64,000 bases of DNA, from assembly GCA_965224045.1 (NCBI GenBank), contig CBDCYD010000014.1, positions 186,001 to 250,000 of the forward strand. Direction: 5' to 3'. The notes below the pieces were generated by a model. The model had not been told where the DNA came from, did not search any database, and saw only the letters and a program-made list of their open reading frames with translations. This stretch comes from Tectiglobus sp965224045. GTDB taxonomy: Bacteria; Pseudomonadota; Alphaproteobacteria; Rhizobiales; Hyphomicrobiaceae. Every line of letters starts with the position of its first letter. Position 1 is the first letter of the stretch. The position numbers and the translations under genes were made by a program. Shown here in pieces: positions 34,773-46,030 of the stretch.

Positions 34773-35765
34773 ATGGCAACGCCACTCCCGCCCTTGAACG
34801 CGCTGCGCGCCTTCGAGGCTGCAGCACGACATCTGAGCTTTTCGCGGGCAGCCGAGGAACTTCACGTCACGCCGGCTGCGCTCAGTCATCAGATCAAAGG
34901 TCTCGAGGACTTCCTGCAGATTAAGCTGTTCGTTCGCAAAACGCGCTCGATCGACCTCACGGATGCGGGCCGAACGCTTTATCCCGACCTGCACGCGGGT
35001 TTCGGGCAGCTCCGGCAGGCGGTCGCAAGCCTCGATCGTATCCGGAATGACCGGGTTCTGGTGATCAGCGCGCCACCCGGGTTCACGGCGAAGTGGCTGG
35101 CGCCCCGCCTCTACAGGTTCCTCGGCGAAAACCCCGATATCGATGCGCGCATTTCAGCAACGCCGATGATGGCTGATTTCGTCGCTGACGGTGTCGACGT
35201 CGCGATACGCAACATGCCGCAAACCGAGGCCCTCAACGAGATGGTTTGCGACAAACTCGTGGACATCTGCCTGCTGCCCGTCGCCAGCCCACGCTATCTC
35301 GAGAGCTACGGACCGATCGAGACGCCGGACGATTTGCGCAAGGCCACGCTCATATTCGACGAGTCGCTACCCAATGTTTACGACCTGCCGACCTGGTCCG
35401 ACTGGTTGGCCGAGGTCGGCGTCGGTAATATCGACCTCAACCGCGGGCTCCGGTTCAACAGCGCAGATCATGCCCTTGATGCGGCTGTCGAAGGTGCCGG
35501 CGTGCTGCTCTCCCACTATACGCTTGCCCACGATGAGCTGCGGACCGGCCGCCTGGTGGCGCCGTTTCGGGTCAAGCTGAAGACACGACGGGCGTTTCAT
35601 TTCGTGTGCCCGGCCGGAAGCGAAACGCGCCCGAAGGTTGCAGCCTTCCGACAGTGGCTGCATGACGAAATGGCGATGATGGAGAAAAAGAGCGCGCTGT
35701 CCGGATGCGAGGTCAAACAGGTGCAAGGCTCGTCGACAGTTCCAGAACCAGCTTATTCAAAATGA
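34773..35765 (+). CDS. LysR-family regulator, GcvA-like
   Basis: 330-residue LysR regulator. The N-terminal winged helix (PPLNALRAFEAAARHLSFSR, AAEELHVTPAALSHQIKGLE) matches the GcvA subgroup, and the effector domain begins near residue 92 (RVLVISAPPGFTAKWLAPRL). GcvA regulates glycine cleavage in enteric bacteria, but many paralogues have other targets. The probable target here is the divergent 66-residue gene and the regulator itself. Its last 53 bases overlap the 3' end of hemW on the other strand. Confidence 0.88.
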   Translation: MATPLPPLNALRAFEAAARHLSFSRAAEELHVTPAALSHQIKGLEDFLQIKLFVRKTRSIDLTDAGRTLYPDLHAGFGQLRQAVASLDRIRNDRVLVISAPPGFTAKWLAPRLYRFLGENPDIDARISATPMMADFVADGVDVAIRNMPQTEALNEMVCDKLVDICLLPVASPRYLESYGPIETPDDLRKATLIFDESLPNVYDLPTWSDWLAEVGVGNIDLNRGLRFNSADHALDAAVEGAGVLLSHYTLAHDELRTGRLVAPFRVKLKTRRAFHFVCPAGSETRPKVAAFRQWLHDEMAMMEKKSALSGCEVKQVQGSSTVPEPAYSK

Positions 35766-36900
35766 ACCGCCCGCGATCGGTGGCGCTGAGAGTGTCCGCT
35801 TGTTTGTCGTGGACGAGCAGGCCGTCTTGCTCCAGCGCGCGGATCGCAGTGTCTGATGGCCGGACACCGCCGACCACAGACAGGCGCTGCAGGTCAACGC
35901 CGTCGTTCAGCCTGAGCCCCATCAGGAGAAGTTCGTCGGCCTGTTCGGCGGGTGTCAATCGCTCGTATTCGGTGAAGGCATCGCCGGCAGCTTCGAGCTG
36001 CTCGAACCATCGCTCCGGCAGTCGCTCGCTGGAAGTGGCATACCGATTGGTACCGGAGATGATGCGGCCATGGGCACCTGGGCCGAGGCCGACATACTCG
36101 CCGTAGCGCCAGTAGAGCAGGTTGTGGCGGCTTTCGTCACCCGGCCGGGCATGGTTCGAGATCTCGTATGCCGGCAGGCCGGCCTGTGCCGTCAGTTCCT
36201 GTGTCGATGCATAGAGCGCGTCGGCAAGTTCAGGGGCTGGGACCTTGAGCTTGCCGGCACGGTGTAGTCCCGCAAACGGCGTGCCCTCCTCAATCGTGAG
36301 CTGGTAGAGCGACAGGTGGGGCGGGCGCAAATCGAGAACCCGGGCCAGTTCGTCTTGCCAATCCCGGAGGCTTTGGCCCGGCCGCGCGTAGATCAGATCG
36401 AAGGAGAAGCGCTCGAAGGTCGCCTTCGCGATCTCCAAAGCCGCCATCGCCTCGCCAACCGTGTGCAGACGGCCCAACGTGCGCAGATCGGCATCGTGCA
36501 ATGCCTGCACGCCGAGCGACACGCGGTTGATGCCAAGGTCGCGGTAGTCGCGGAAGTGGCCGGCTTCGACACTGGTGGGATTGGCCTCGAGGGTGAGTTC
36601 GGCGCCGGGTGCCAGGTCCCAGGCGTTGCAGATTGCATCGAGGATGGCTTCGAGGGTGGACGGCGCCATCAGCGACGGCGTTCCGCCGCCAAAGAAAATG
36701 CTGCCGGCGACGCGCGGGCCGACTATTTCCCTTATATGGGCAATCTCACGGCGATAGCCATCGACGAAACTGGCCTGATCGATGCCGGCATGGCGGACAT
36801 GACTGTTGAAGTCGCAATACGGGCACTTGGCCGCGCAGAAGGGCCAATGGACATAGATGCCGAAGCCGGCCGCGTCAGGATTGGTCGGATAGGACAACAC
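35713..36900 (-). CDS. hemW: Radical SAM protein HemW (coproporphyrinogen oxidase-like)
   Basis: About 395 residues. IYVHWPFCAAKCPYCDFN holds the radical-SAM Cys22-x3-Cys26-x2-Cys29 cluster site, and FFGGGTPSLM is the glycine-rich SAM motif. HemW is now regarded as a heme chaperone and not the HemN oxidase. The true start is uncertain; I prefer GTG 36900, which overlaps the end of rdgB by 26 bases, over a longer Arg-rich extension. It belongs to the rdgB-hemW unit common in this order. Confidence 0.9.
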   Translation of the reverse strand: MLSYPTNPDAAGFGIYVHWPFCAAKCPYCDFNSHVRHAGIDQASFVDGYRREIAHIREIVGPRVAGSIFFGGGTPSLMAPSTLEAILDAICNAWDLAPGAELTLEANPTSVEAGHFRDYRDLGINRVSLGVQALHDADLRTLGRLHTVGEAMAALEIAKATFERFSFDLIYARPGQSLRDWQDELARVLDLRPPHLSLYQLTIEEGTPFAGLHRAGKLKVPAPELADALYASTQELTAQAGLPAYEISNHARPGDESRHNLLYWRYGEYVGLGPGAHGRIISGTNRYATSSERLPERWFEQLEAAGDAFTEYERLTPAEQADELLLMGLRLNDGVDLQRLSVVGGVRPSDTAIRALEQDGLLVHDKQADTLSATDRGRFILNKLVLELSTSLAPV

Positions 36901-37528
36901 AGGCTTCCACGAATAGCGCGAGCGCGCGGGCGCGGTGAGACAGCCCCGCGGCGCCTTCGCCCGACCAACCACTCTTTTCCTCGCGGGTCATTTCGCCGAA
37001 CGTTTTGGTGTGGCCGTCTGGCTGAAACATGGGATCGTAGCCGAAGCCATAATCCCCACGCGGCGGCCAGACCAGCCGGCCAAAAACCTTGCCCTCGAAA
37101 AAATCGATTTCTCCATCCGGCCACGCAAGCGCGAGCGTGGCGTTAAAGTTGGCGCGGGGGCCGGCGGCGTCCCATCGTTCACGCGCAACCACCTCGTCAT
37201 GGACGCGCGCCATGGCGCCGGCAAAGTCCTTGGCCGGCCCACCCCAGTCGGCCGAATAGACGCCGGGTGCGCCGTCCAGGGCTGCAACCTCGATACCGGA
37301 ATCGTCGGCAAGTGCCGGCAGGTTCGTCGCGGATGCCGCCGCGCGCGCCTTGATGGCTGCATTCTCCCGGAAGGTGACGCCGGTCTCTTCCGGTTCGGGC
37401 AGCCGGAGTTCGGCCGCCGACCGGGTGGCGATGCCAAAGGGGGCCAGAAGATCCGAAATTTCCCGTAATTTGCCCGGGTTGTGGCTGGCGACGACAAGCT
37501 GGTCGCCCGCGCTCAGTCGCCGTGTCAT
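36875..37528 (-). CDS. rdgB: Non-canonical purine NTP pyrophosphatase
   Basis: House-cleaning enzyme that hydrolyses ITP, dITP and XTP; 217 residues. Motifs are VVASHNPGKLREI at the N-terminus, LADDSGIEVAALDGAPGVYSAD, and GYDPMFQPDGHTKTFGEM. ATG 37528 overlaps the stop of the VOC gene as ATGA, which decides the start. hemW follows with an overlap. Confidence 0.95.
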   Translation of the reverse strand: MTRRLSAGDQLVVASHNPGKLREISDLLAPFGIATRSAAELRLPEPEETGVTFRENAAIKARAAASATNLPALADDSGIEVAALDGAPGVYSADWGGPAKDFAGAMARVHDEVVARERWDAAGPRANFNATLALAWPDGEIDFFEGKVFGRLVWPPRGDYGFGYDPMFQPDGHTKTFGEMTREEKSGWSGEGAAGLSHRARALALFVEACVVLSDQS

Positions 37529-37935
37529 TCGAGCCCCCATATCCGCGGTTCGGCAAACTCCAGGCTGTTGCCCGACGGATCACGGAAATAGATCGACCGG
37601 CCGCCCTGCGGCCATTCGAAGTCCGCTTCGATTTCGACGCCTTTGGCTGCGAGCCGCCGGCGCCAGTCCTCGATTTCGGCGGCGGTCGCGCGAAAACACA
37701 GGTGACCTTCACCGGTGGCACCGTGGGTCGGCACGACGATCGCTGCACCTGATGCCGGCACACGCGTCGCCATCGGATCGAACAGCAAGAACACCTGATT
37801 GCCGCAGCGATAGAACAGATGGCGGCCGTCGATCTCGGTGAACGGCTCCAGTCCGAGGACGTCGGCATAGAATGCGCGCGCGACCGCGAGGTCGTCGACG
37901 TAGAGAACGCTTTCGAGAATTCCGGAAGGGGTCAT
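37525..37935 (-). CDS. VOC (glyoxalase/bleomycin-resistance) family protein
   Basis: 136-residue metal-binding protein of the vicinal oxygen chelate fold. It starts GILESVLYVDDLAVARAFYA, has GHLCFRA carrying a conserved histidine, and ends YFRDPSGNSLEFAEP, which supplies the glutamate ligand. The substrate is unknown. It lies between rph and rdgB and is coupled to rdgB by an ATGA overlap. Confidence 0.88.
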   Translation of the reverse strand: MTPSGILESVLYVDDLAVARAFYADVLGLEPFTEIDGRHLFYRCGNQVFLLFDPMATRVPASGAAIVVPTHGATGEGHLCFRATAAEIEDWRRRLAAKGVEIEADFEWPQGGRSIYFRDPSGNSLEFAEPRIWGLE

Positions 37936-38006
37936 GTCGTGTCTCCGTCCATCATCCGGACCGATAAGATGATCGCTCCGACAGCGGACACGCATTGACA
38001 GCGGGG

Positions 38007-38720
38007 TCAGGACACCGTCAACTTCTGCAGCGAGACCAGTTCGGCGATGCCCTTGCGCGCCAACGACATCAGTTCGTCGAAGCGCTCCTGGCTGAAGGGC
38101 TCACCCTCTGCCGTTCCCTGGACTTCGACGATACCACCGGTGCCGGTCATGACAAAGTTGGCATCGGCCTGCGCATCGGAATCTTCCGCGTAGTCGAGAT
38201 CGAGAACACAGGCGCCATTGTGAATGCCGGCGGAAATGGCGGCCACGTGGTCGGTGAGGACGTCGGACCTGACCATGTCACGCTCTTCCATCCACTTGAT
38301 GCAGTCGTAAAGGGCGACCCAAGCGCCGGTAATTGCGGCTGTGCGCGTACCGCCGTCGGCCTGGATGACATCACAATCGACAGAGATCTGGCGTTCGCCA
38401 AGCTTTTCGAGATCAACGATGGCGCGCAAGGATCGGCCGATCAGGCGCTGGATCTCCTGCGTGCGACCGGACTGCCTGCCTTGCGTCACCTCGCGGCGCA
38501 TGCGCTCGTGGGTGGCCCGCGGCAGCATACCATACTCCGCCGTTACCCAGCCGCGGCCCTGGCCTTTGAGCCAGCCCGGGACACGTTCTTCGAGGCTGGC
38601 GGTGCATAGCACGTGGGTATTGCCGAACTTGATCAGGCACGACCCTTCTGCATGTAGGGAAACGGCGCGCTCAAACGAAACGCGGCGAAGTTCGTCAGGC
38701 TGGCGGTTGGACGGTCGCAT
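38007..38720 (-). CDS. rph: Ribonuclease PH
   Basis: Phosphate-dependent 3'-5' exonuclease that trims tRNA 3' ends; 237 residues from ATG 38720 (RPSNRQPDELRRVSFERAV). GWVTAEYGMLPRATHERMRR and RSLRAIVDLEKLGERQISVDCDV are family motifs, and QADGGTRTAAITGA the phosphate-site loop. It is divergent from hrcA. Confidence 0.96.
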   Translation of the reverse strand: MRPSNRQPDELRRVSFERAVSLHAEGSCLIKFGNTHVLCTASLEERVPGWLKGQGRGWVTAEYGMLPRATHERMRREVTQGRQSGRTQEIQRLIGRSLRAIVDLEKLGERQISVDCDVIQADGGTRTAAITGAWVALYDCIKWMEERDMVRSDVLTDHVAAISAGIHNGACVLDLDYAEDSDAQADANFVMTGTGGIVEVQGTAEGEPFSQERFDELMSLARKGIAELVSLQKLTVS

Positions 38721-38962
38721 GAATTCCTGCCGGTTACTTGCCGAGCGAATTGGGCCGAGCGAATTGGGATGCCGGGCGGGCAGGCCCGCATTGGCGAACG
38801 TGAAATCCCGTGGTTGACGACGTGTGCGGACCCTAAGCGAGGCCGGGCCAGCCATCAACAACAATTCGGAACCTACATTGACGCCGGCACGTTCAACTCC
38901 TTACTTATCCGGCAGAGATTGGCGCTAACCTTGAATTCGGATTCATCCGCACGGTCAGCACG

Positions 38963-40030
38963 ATGAAAAAGCCTACGGAGATCGGTGATCTGTCGGACCT
39001 GAACGAGCGATCGCTGACGGTCCTGCGCCGCATCGTCGAAACCTACCTGGAGACCGGAGACCCGGTGGGGTCGCGCAACCTGTCGCGCGATCTGCCGATG
39101 ACGCTGTCGCCGGCCTCCGTGCGCAATGTGATGTCCGATCTCGAGCAACTCGGCCTGATCGCTGCGCCACACACATCCGCCGGCCGCCTGCCGACCGAAC
39201 TCGGGCTGCGGCTGTTCGTCGACGGACTGCTCGAGGTCGGCAACCTGTCGAGCGACGAACGCGCGCAGATCAAAAGACAGATCAACAGCTCGCCGGACGA
39301 TACGGTCGAGCACGTGCTCAACGATGCCACGGAGCTGATCTCGGGGCTGTCACACTGCGCCGGTCTGGTGCTGGCGGAAAAGCAGGATCTGCGACTAAAA
39401 CATATCGAATTCGTCTCTCTGGAGCCCGGCAAGGCGTTGGCCGTGCTGGTCGGAGAGGACCAGTCGATCGAAAACCGCGTTCTCGACGTGCCGGCCGGAT
39501 TGCCGCCGTCGGCACTCGCGGAGGCGGCCAATTTTCTCAACAATTTCGTGCGCGGGCGAACCCTGGATGCGGCCCGCCAGAAAGTGGAGGCCGAACTTGC
39601 AGCGCGCAAGAGCGAACTCGATGCGCTCGCGCAAAAGGTCATCACGGCCGGGCTCGCGGAATGGTCCGGCTCACTCCATGACGACCGGCGCAACCTGATC
39701 GTGCGTGGACGCGCAAACCTGCTCAAGGACATCACTGCCGTTGAAGATCTGGAGCGCATCCGGCAGTTGTTCGATGACCTCGAGGCGAAGCGAGACGTCG
39801 TGCAGCTGCTCGGGATTGCCGAGAAGGCCGAAGGCGTGAAGATTTTCATCGGTTCGGAGAACAATCTGTTCTCGCTGTCGGGCTCTTCGCTTATTGTCGC
39901 GCCGTTCCAGGACGGCGAGCAAAAGATCGTCGGCGTGCTCGGTGTGATCGGACCGACACGCCTCAATTATGCTCGGATCATCCCGATGGTTGACTATACC
40001 GCAAAGCTGGTGAGCCGGCTGCTTACTTGA
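38963..40030 (+). CDS. hrcA: Heat-inducible transcription repressor HrcA
   Basis: 355-residue repressor that binds CIRCE elements in front of groESL and related genes. The N-terminal winged helix (LNERSLTVLRRIVETYLETG, SPASVRNVMSDLEQLGLI, HTSAGRLPTELGLRLFVD) is diagnostic. I found no CIRCE sequence before hrcA, grpE or dnaK, so its target lies elsewhere. grpE follows after 122 bases on the same strand. The 240 bases upstream separate it from rph and contain both promoters. Confidence 0.96.
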   Translation: MKKPTEIGDLSDLNERSLTVLRRIVETYLETGDPVGSRNLSRDLPMTLSPASVRNVMSDLEQLGLIAAPHTSAGRLPTELGLRLFVDGLLEVGNLSSDERAQIKRQINSSPDDTVEHVLNDATELISGLSHCAGLVLAEKQDLRLKHIEFVSLEPGKALAVLVGEDQSIENRVLDVPAGLPPSALAEAANFLNNFVRGRTLDAARQKVEAELAARKSELDALAQKVITAGLAEWSGSLHDDRRNLIVRGRANLLKDITAVEDLERIRQLFDDLEAKRDVVQLLGIAEKAEGVKIFIGSENNLFSLSGSSLIVAPFQDGEQKIVGVLGVIGPTRLNYARIIPMVDYTAKLVSRLLT

Positions 40031-40152
40031 TTTCATTCGGAAACGACTGATATCCAGCGGACCGAATGGTTTGCTGATCCAATCGGAATATCTCCTCGGT
40101 CGGCAACACCGCATCGCAACGACGTCAATGCCAGTAGCATGAAGAAGAGCAG

Positions 40153-41013
40153 ATGAGCGCTGACACCAATTCGGACCACGCAAAGCCAAATGACGAAAAG
40201 CCTGGGACCGGGACTAGGACCGGGACTGGAACTGCCGATGACCGACAGCCCGGTTCCGAGCAAACGGGCGACGAGACCACCGCAACGGCCAGCGGCCACG
40301 ACGCAAGCCCGAGCGATGCCAAACCCGAAGGCCCAAAGGCCTACGTTGACCCGTCGATCGCGGCAGAGGCCAAGATCGCAGAACTCGAAAACCAGCTGAC
40401 GGAGATGCGTGACCGCTATTTGCGCACGTACGCCGAGAACGAAAACCTGCGCAAGCGGACCGAGCGGGAAAAGGCGGACACCGCGAAATATGCGGTTACC
40501 GGCTTCGCACGCGACATGGTTGCCGTTGCCGACAATCTACGGCGCGCGATCGATGCCGCCTCTGCTTCAGCAACGACCGAAGGCGAGCCTTCCGGTGCCC
40601 TCAAGGCGCTGCTAGACGGTGTCGTGCTGACCGACCAGGAACTGCAAAAGGCGCTTGAAAAACACGGTGTGCGCCCGATCACTGCCAAGGGCGAACTGTT
40701 TGATCCGCACAAGCATCAGGCGGTCATGGAGCAGGATGACGCAACCGTGCCTGCCGGCACGATCCTGCAGTCGTTCCAGGACGGCTACATGATCGAAGAC
40801 CGCGTTCTCAGGCCTTCTATGGTGGTCGTTGCCAAGGGTGGCGCCAAGGCGGTCAAGTCCAGCGAAGCAGCCCCGAACATCGCGGGCGTGGGTACGGCGC
40901 CTGCAGATGCGGCAAACGACGCTGAGCCTGCAGCCTCTGACATGCCGGACGACGACCAGCCGCAAACCGGGGAGAGTGCAGCAAAACCGGATGAGCCGGG
41001 CGGGGCAAACTAG
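40153..41013 (+). CDS. grpE: Nucleotide exchange factor GrpE
   Basis: Co-chaperone that releases ADP from DnaK; 286 residues, longer than the usual 190-210. The core (IAELENQLTEMRDRYLRTYA, NENLRKRTEREKADTAKYA, then FDPHKHQAVMEQDDATVPAG and GYMIEDRVLRPSMVVVAKG) is standard. Extra length comes from a disordered N-terminus with a Gly-Thr repeat (GTGTRTGTGT) and an acidic Pro/Ala tail of about 50 residues. Confidence 0.96.
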   Translation: MSADTNSDHAKPNDEKPGTGTRTGTGTADDRQPGSEQTGDETTATASGHDASPSDAKPEGPKAYVDPSIAAEAKIAELENQLTEMRDRYLRTYAENENLRKRTEREKADTAKYAVTGFARDMVAVADNLRRAIDAASASATTEGEPSGALKALLDGVVLTDQELQKALEKHGVRPITAKGELFDPHKHQAVMEQDDATVPAGTILQSFQDGYMIEDRVLRPSMVVVAKGGAKAVKSSEAAPNIAGVGTAPADAANDAEPAASDMPDDDQPQTGESAAKPDEPGGAN

Positions 41014-41045
41014 ATCCTGCGAGCCCCGCGCGGCGCACATTGTCT

Positions 41046-41105
41046 GCCCGCTTCCGGCCTGCCCGCTTCCGGCCTGTCCGCTTCTGGCCTGTCCACTCCC
41101 AATCC
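41046..41105. repeat. 15-bp tandem repeat after grpE
   Basis: Two perfect copies of GCCCGCTTCCGGCCT, a third with two changes and a degenerate fourth. It is intergenic, between the convergent ends of grpE and alkB. Confidence 0.8.
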
Positions 41106-41242
41106 AGCCGACCTTGTCCACAATCTTGCGGACAGTCGCGGGAGGGAAGGCGTTGCCAACGGAGCCGCAGTCGCGCTGCCGCGCCCGCACGCGTGGGCAC
41201 AGCATCGCAAAGCTGATGACTTTGAACGACGATTGAGCGGCG

Positions 41243-41854
41243 TCAACCAGGGCAGGTGACGCGGCGCATCGTGAGGTTTATGCGCCCAGGTTCGCGCAGC
41301 AGCCGCGGTGGCGTTGCCGGAACAATGCGGTCGATGCCGTGGTAGGCGAGGCGCGAGGCGCCGCCAAGCACGACCACGTCGCCGGATTTCAGAAGCAGGC
41401 GCTCGGTCGGGTCGCGGCGCTTAAGGCCGCCAATCCGAAACCAAGCGTCGTCGCCGAGCGATACCGACACAACCGGGGCCGCTGTCTCTTCCTCGTCGGC
41501 ATCAATGTGCAAGCCGAGCCTGGTGCCGGGCGCGTACCAGTTGACCAGGCAGGCCTCGGGCGGCGCCGAATAGTCCGCCACATCGCTCCAGATTTCGAGA
41601 AGCATGTCGGGAATGGCGGGCCAGGCGGCCCCATTTTGCGGGTGCGTCGGCTGATAGCGGTAGCCGCCGTCCTTGCTCGAAACCCACCCCAATCGGCCGC
41701 AATTCGTCATCTGAACGGAGAACGGCTTGCCGGAATTCGGCATCGTCGGGCGGTAGAGCGGCGATGTGTCGAGGACAGAGCGGACTGCCGCGAGCAATCT
41801 TTGTTGCGCGGCCGGGTCGAGGTAGGCGGCGTAGTGCCTAAATCCCTCCAGCAT
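41243..41854 (-). CDS. alkB: DNA oxidative demethylase AlkB
   Basis: Fe(II)/2-oxoglutarate dioxygenase repairing 1-methyladenine and 3-methylcytosine; 203 residues. Iron ligands are His116 and Asp118 (GLHIDADE) and His172 (YHGIDRI); Arg191 and Arg197 (RINLTMRRV) bind 2-oxoglutarate. GGAGG precedes ATG 41854. It is convergent with grpE and divergent from dnaK. Confidence 0.94.
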   Translation of the reverse strand: MLEGFRHYAAYLDPAAQQRLLAAVRSVLDTSPLYRPTMPNSGKPFSVQMTNCGRLGWVSSKDGGYRYQPTHPQNGAAWPAIPDMLLEIWSDVADYSAPPEACLVNWYAPGTRLGLHIDADEEETAAPVVSVSLGDDAWFRIGGLKRRDPTERLLLKSGDVVVLGGASRLAYHGIDRIVPATPPRLLREPGRINLTMRRVTCPG

Positions 41855-41954
41855 CTTGCAGCCTCCGGCGGTTAAGATTTTCGCAATTCCCGCAAAATTA
41901 AAAAAATCCCCGGTCCATGCGGCATTGATGCCGCAATTCTTACGCAGTCAACCC

Positions 41955-41984
41955 GTTGCAGGCGAATTTTTCGGCCCCTATATA
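41955..41984 (+). promoter_or_regulatory. Sigma32-type heat-shock promoter of dnaK
   Basis: GTTGCAG (-35, 41955-41961) and CCCCTATATA (-10, 41975-41984), 13 bases apart, fit the RpoH consensus CTTGAA-N13/14-CCCCAT-N-T in spacing and in the C-run. It would give a leader of about 120 bases before dnaK. Confidence 0.6.
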
Positions 41985-42110
41985 CCGTGCGAAACGCACA
42001 CCTATAACTCCAGGGGATTGCGTGTCCGGTGCCGGCCCGGCGGTCGGTCATTGGAGCAGGGCGCCGTTTGCGGGCTCGCGCAGTCTGCCGCAAGAAGAGA
42101 GGACTATGGC

Positions 42111-44030
<1,920 letters not shown>

Positions 44031-44047
44031 TCGATGTTCCCGCATTG

Positions 44048-44076
44048 CCCCGGCCATGTTCATGGCCGGGGTTTTT
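44048..44076 (+). terminator. Rho-independent terminator after dnaK
   Basis: Perfect 11-base stem CCCCGGCCATG/CATGGCCGGGG with a 2-base loop, followed by TTTTT, 18 bases after the dnaK stop. dnaJ therefore needs readthrough or its own promoter in the 175 bases that follow. Confidence 0.92.
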
Positions 44077-44251
44077 CAGGCTTCTCTTATGCTCTAGGTT
44101 AGCCGATGCGCCGGCCCACCCAAGACCTCCTACCGACAGCACATTTCGTGATCCCGTGCCCGGCGGACACGTCGGTGCTGCCGGGCGGCCAACCGATGTT
44201 GAAGCGCACAGGCGGGCGATATGCGTTCAAACCGGGGATTGATTGAAGGCG

Positions 44252-45382
44252 ATGGCCAAGCGAGACTACTATGAAGTTCTTGGCGTCGAACAGGACGCAG
44301 GCGAGAAAGAGCTGAAGTCGGCATATCGCAAACTGGCGATGAAATATCATCCGGATCGCAACCCGGGCGATGCCGAGGCGGAACGGAATTTCAAAGACGT
44401 CAACGAGGCCTACGAGGCGCTGAAGGACCCGCAAAAGCGCGCGGCCTACGATCAGTTCGGTCATGCCGCTTTCGAGGGCGGTGGAGCCGGGCCGGGTGGC
44501 TTCGGGCCGGAATTCGCGCACTCCATGGAGGACATCTTCGAGAATTTTTTCGGAGACATCATGGGCGGGCGGCGAGGCCAGCGGCGGCGCTCCGGAAGCG
44601 AGCGCGGTTCCGACCTCAGGTACAATCTGGAAATCACGCTGCAGGAAGCATTTGCAGGCAAGACCGCGCAAATCCGGGTTCCAACGAGCGTCGGCTGCGA
44701 GGACTGTTCCGGGACCGGGGCAAAACCTGGTTCATCGCCGCGGTCGTGCCCGACCTGCAGCGGTTTTGGCAAGGTGCGCGCGAGCCAGGGCTTCTTCACC
44801 ATTGAACGGACCTGCCACACCTGCCAGGGCCGCGGCGAGGTGATCGACGACCCGTGCGCGAACTGCTCGGGCTCAGGTCGTGTCAGTAAGGAGCGCACAC
44901 TTTCGGTCAACATCCCGGCCGGCGTCGAGGACGGCACGCGCATTCGTCTTGCCGGCGAGGGCGAGGCCGGCCTGCGGACCGGACCGGCGGGCGATCTCTA
45001 TATTTTCCTGTCGATCCAGCCTGACGCCTTTTTTCAGCGCGATGGCGCCGATATCTTCTGCCGCGTACCGATTTCCATGGTCACGGCGGCGCTCGGCGGC
45101 GAAATCGAGGTTCCAACCGTGAGCGGCAGCCTGTTCAGCGTCAAGATTCCTGCCGGCAGTCAGAGCGGGACACAGCTGCGCCTCAGCGGCAAGGGCATGC
45201 CGGTACTGCGCTCAAAGATGACCGGCGATATGTACGTGCAGCTGGATGTCGAGACGCCAAAGAAATTGACCAAGCGCCAGCGCGAACTGCTGAAAGAGTT
45301 CGAAAGGGAAAGCCGCGAGGAGACCTCGCCCGACAGCCAGGGGTTCTTCGATCGCGTTAAGGAGTTTTTCGGCGACAAGTAG
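44252..45382 (+). CDS. dnaJ: Co-chaperone DnaJ
   Basis: 376-residue type I Hsp40. The J-domain has the HPD motif in KYHPDRNPGD, followed by a Gly/Phe region and four zinc motifs (CEDCSGTG, CPTCSGFG, CHTCQGRG, CANCSGSG). ATG 44252 begins MAKRDYYEVLG; an ATG three codons earlier is possible. Confidence 0.97.
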   Translation: MAKRDYYEVLGVEQDAGEKELKSAYRKLAMKYHPDRNPGDAEAERNFKDVNEAYEALKDPQKRAAYDQFGHAAFEGGGAGPGGFGPEFAHSMEDIFENFFGDIMGGRRGQRRRSGSERGSDLRYNLEITLQEAFAGKTAQIRVPTSVGCEDCSGTGAKPGSSPRSCPTCSGFGKVRASQGFFTIERTCHTCQGRGEVIDDPCANCSGSGRVSKERTLSVNIPAGVEDGTRIRLAGEGEAGLRTGPAGDLYIFLSIQPDAFFQRDGADIFCRVPISMVTAALGGEIEVPTVSGSLFSVKIPAGSQSGTQLRLSGKGMPVLRSKMTGDMYVQLDVETPKKLTKRQRELLKEFERESREETSPDSQGFFDRVKEFFGDK

Positions 45383-45444
45383 GTCGCCCGCGACTGTCCG
45401 GTGTGCGAGCGGGCAGTCCGTTCAACCACTGGGAGACGTCAACC

Positions 45445-46029
45445 GTGACTCGTCTGTTGTTTCTTGCCGGTTCCGCGCGCGAGCAATCGCTTAACAAGAA
45501 GCTTGCGCAGCTGGCAGCGGACGTTGCCAACGCCAACGGCCTGCTCGCCACGTTCGCCGACCTTGGCGATTATCCCATGGCGATCTACGACGGAGACCTG
45601 GAAGCCAAAGACGGCGTGCCGGAAAATGCACAAAAGCTGCACGCCTTGTTCAGTGCGCACTCCGGAATCTTCATCGCGTCGCCGGAATACAATGCCGGCG
45701 TGACGCCGCTGCTCAAAAATGCGCTGGACTGGATATCGCGGGTCCGGGTGGAGGGTGAAGCGCCGCTCCAAGTCTATAAGACGCGCGTATTCATGCTTGC
45801 CGCCGCTTCGCCCGGCGGCTTCGGCGGCATCCGCGGGCTGATGATGCTGCGCCAGACATTGACCCTCGGTCTCAGCGCGCTGGTGCTGCCCGATCAGCTT
45901 GCAGTCGCGCGGGCAGGCGACGCGTTCGACGACGATGGCCGGTTGAAGGACATCGCGCAGCTTGAACGACTCAAGGATATGGTGCAGAAGCTGGCCAGAG
46001 CCGCAAAGGCGCTGCACGGAGACGACTAG
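45445..46029 (+). CDS. NAD(P)H-dependent FMN reductase family protein
   Basis: 194-residue flavodoxin-fold oxidoreductase. LFLAGSAREQSLNKKLAQ is the flavin phosphate loop, and IFIASPEYNAGVTPLLKNALDW is the family's hallmark motif. GGGAGA lies before GTG 45445, which I chose over a longer frame. The physiological substrate (flavin, quinone or chromate) is not known. pyrF follows almost immediately. Confidence 0.87.
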   Translation: MTRLLFLAGSAREQSLNKKLAQLAADVANANGLLATFADLGDYPMAIYDGDLEAKDGVPENAQKLHALFSAHSGIFIASPEYNAGVTPLLKNALDWISRVRVEGEAPLQVYKTRVFMLAAASPGGFGGIRGLMMLRQTLTLGLSALVLPDQLAVARAGDAFDDDGRLKDIAQLERLKDMVQKLARAAKALHGDD

Positions 46030-46030
46030 A

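Noticed and set aside
36316..37146. 276-codon plus-strand frame over hemW and rdgB
   Set aside because: Both minus-strand genes are conserved and start/stop in a coupled arrangement; the plus frame is Arg/Gly-rich noise.
38721..38962. CIRCE element before hrcA
   Set aside because: No TTAGCACTC-N9-GAGTGCTAA-like sequence is seen here, before grpE or before dnaK; only a short TGAAT-N4-ATTCA dyad that is too weak to call.
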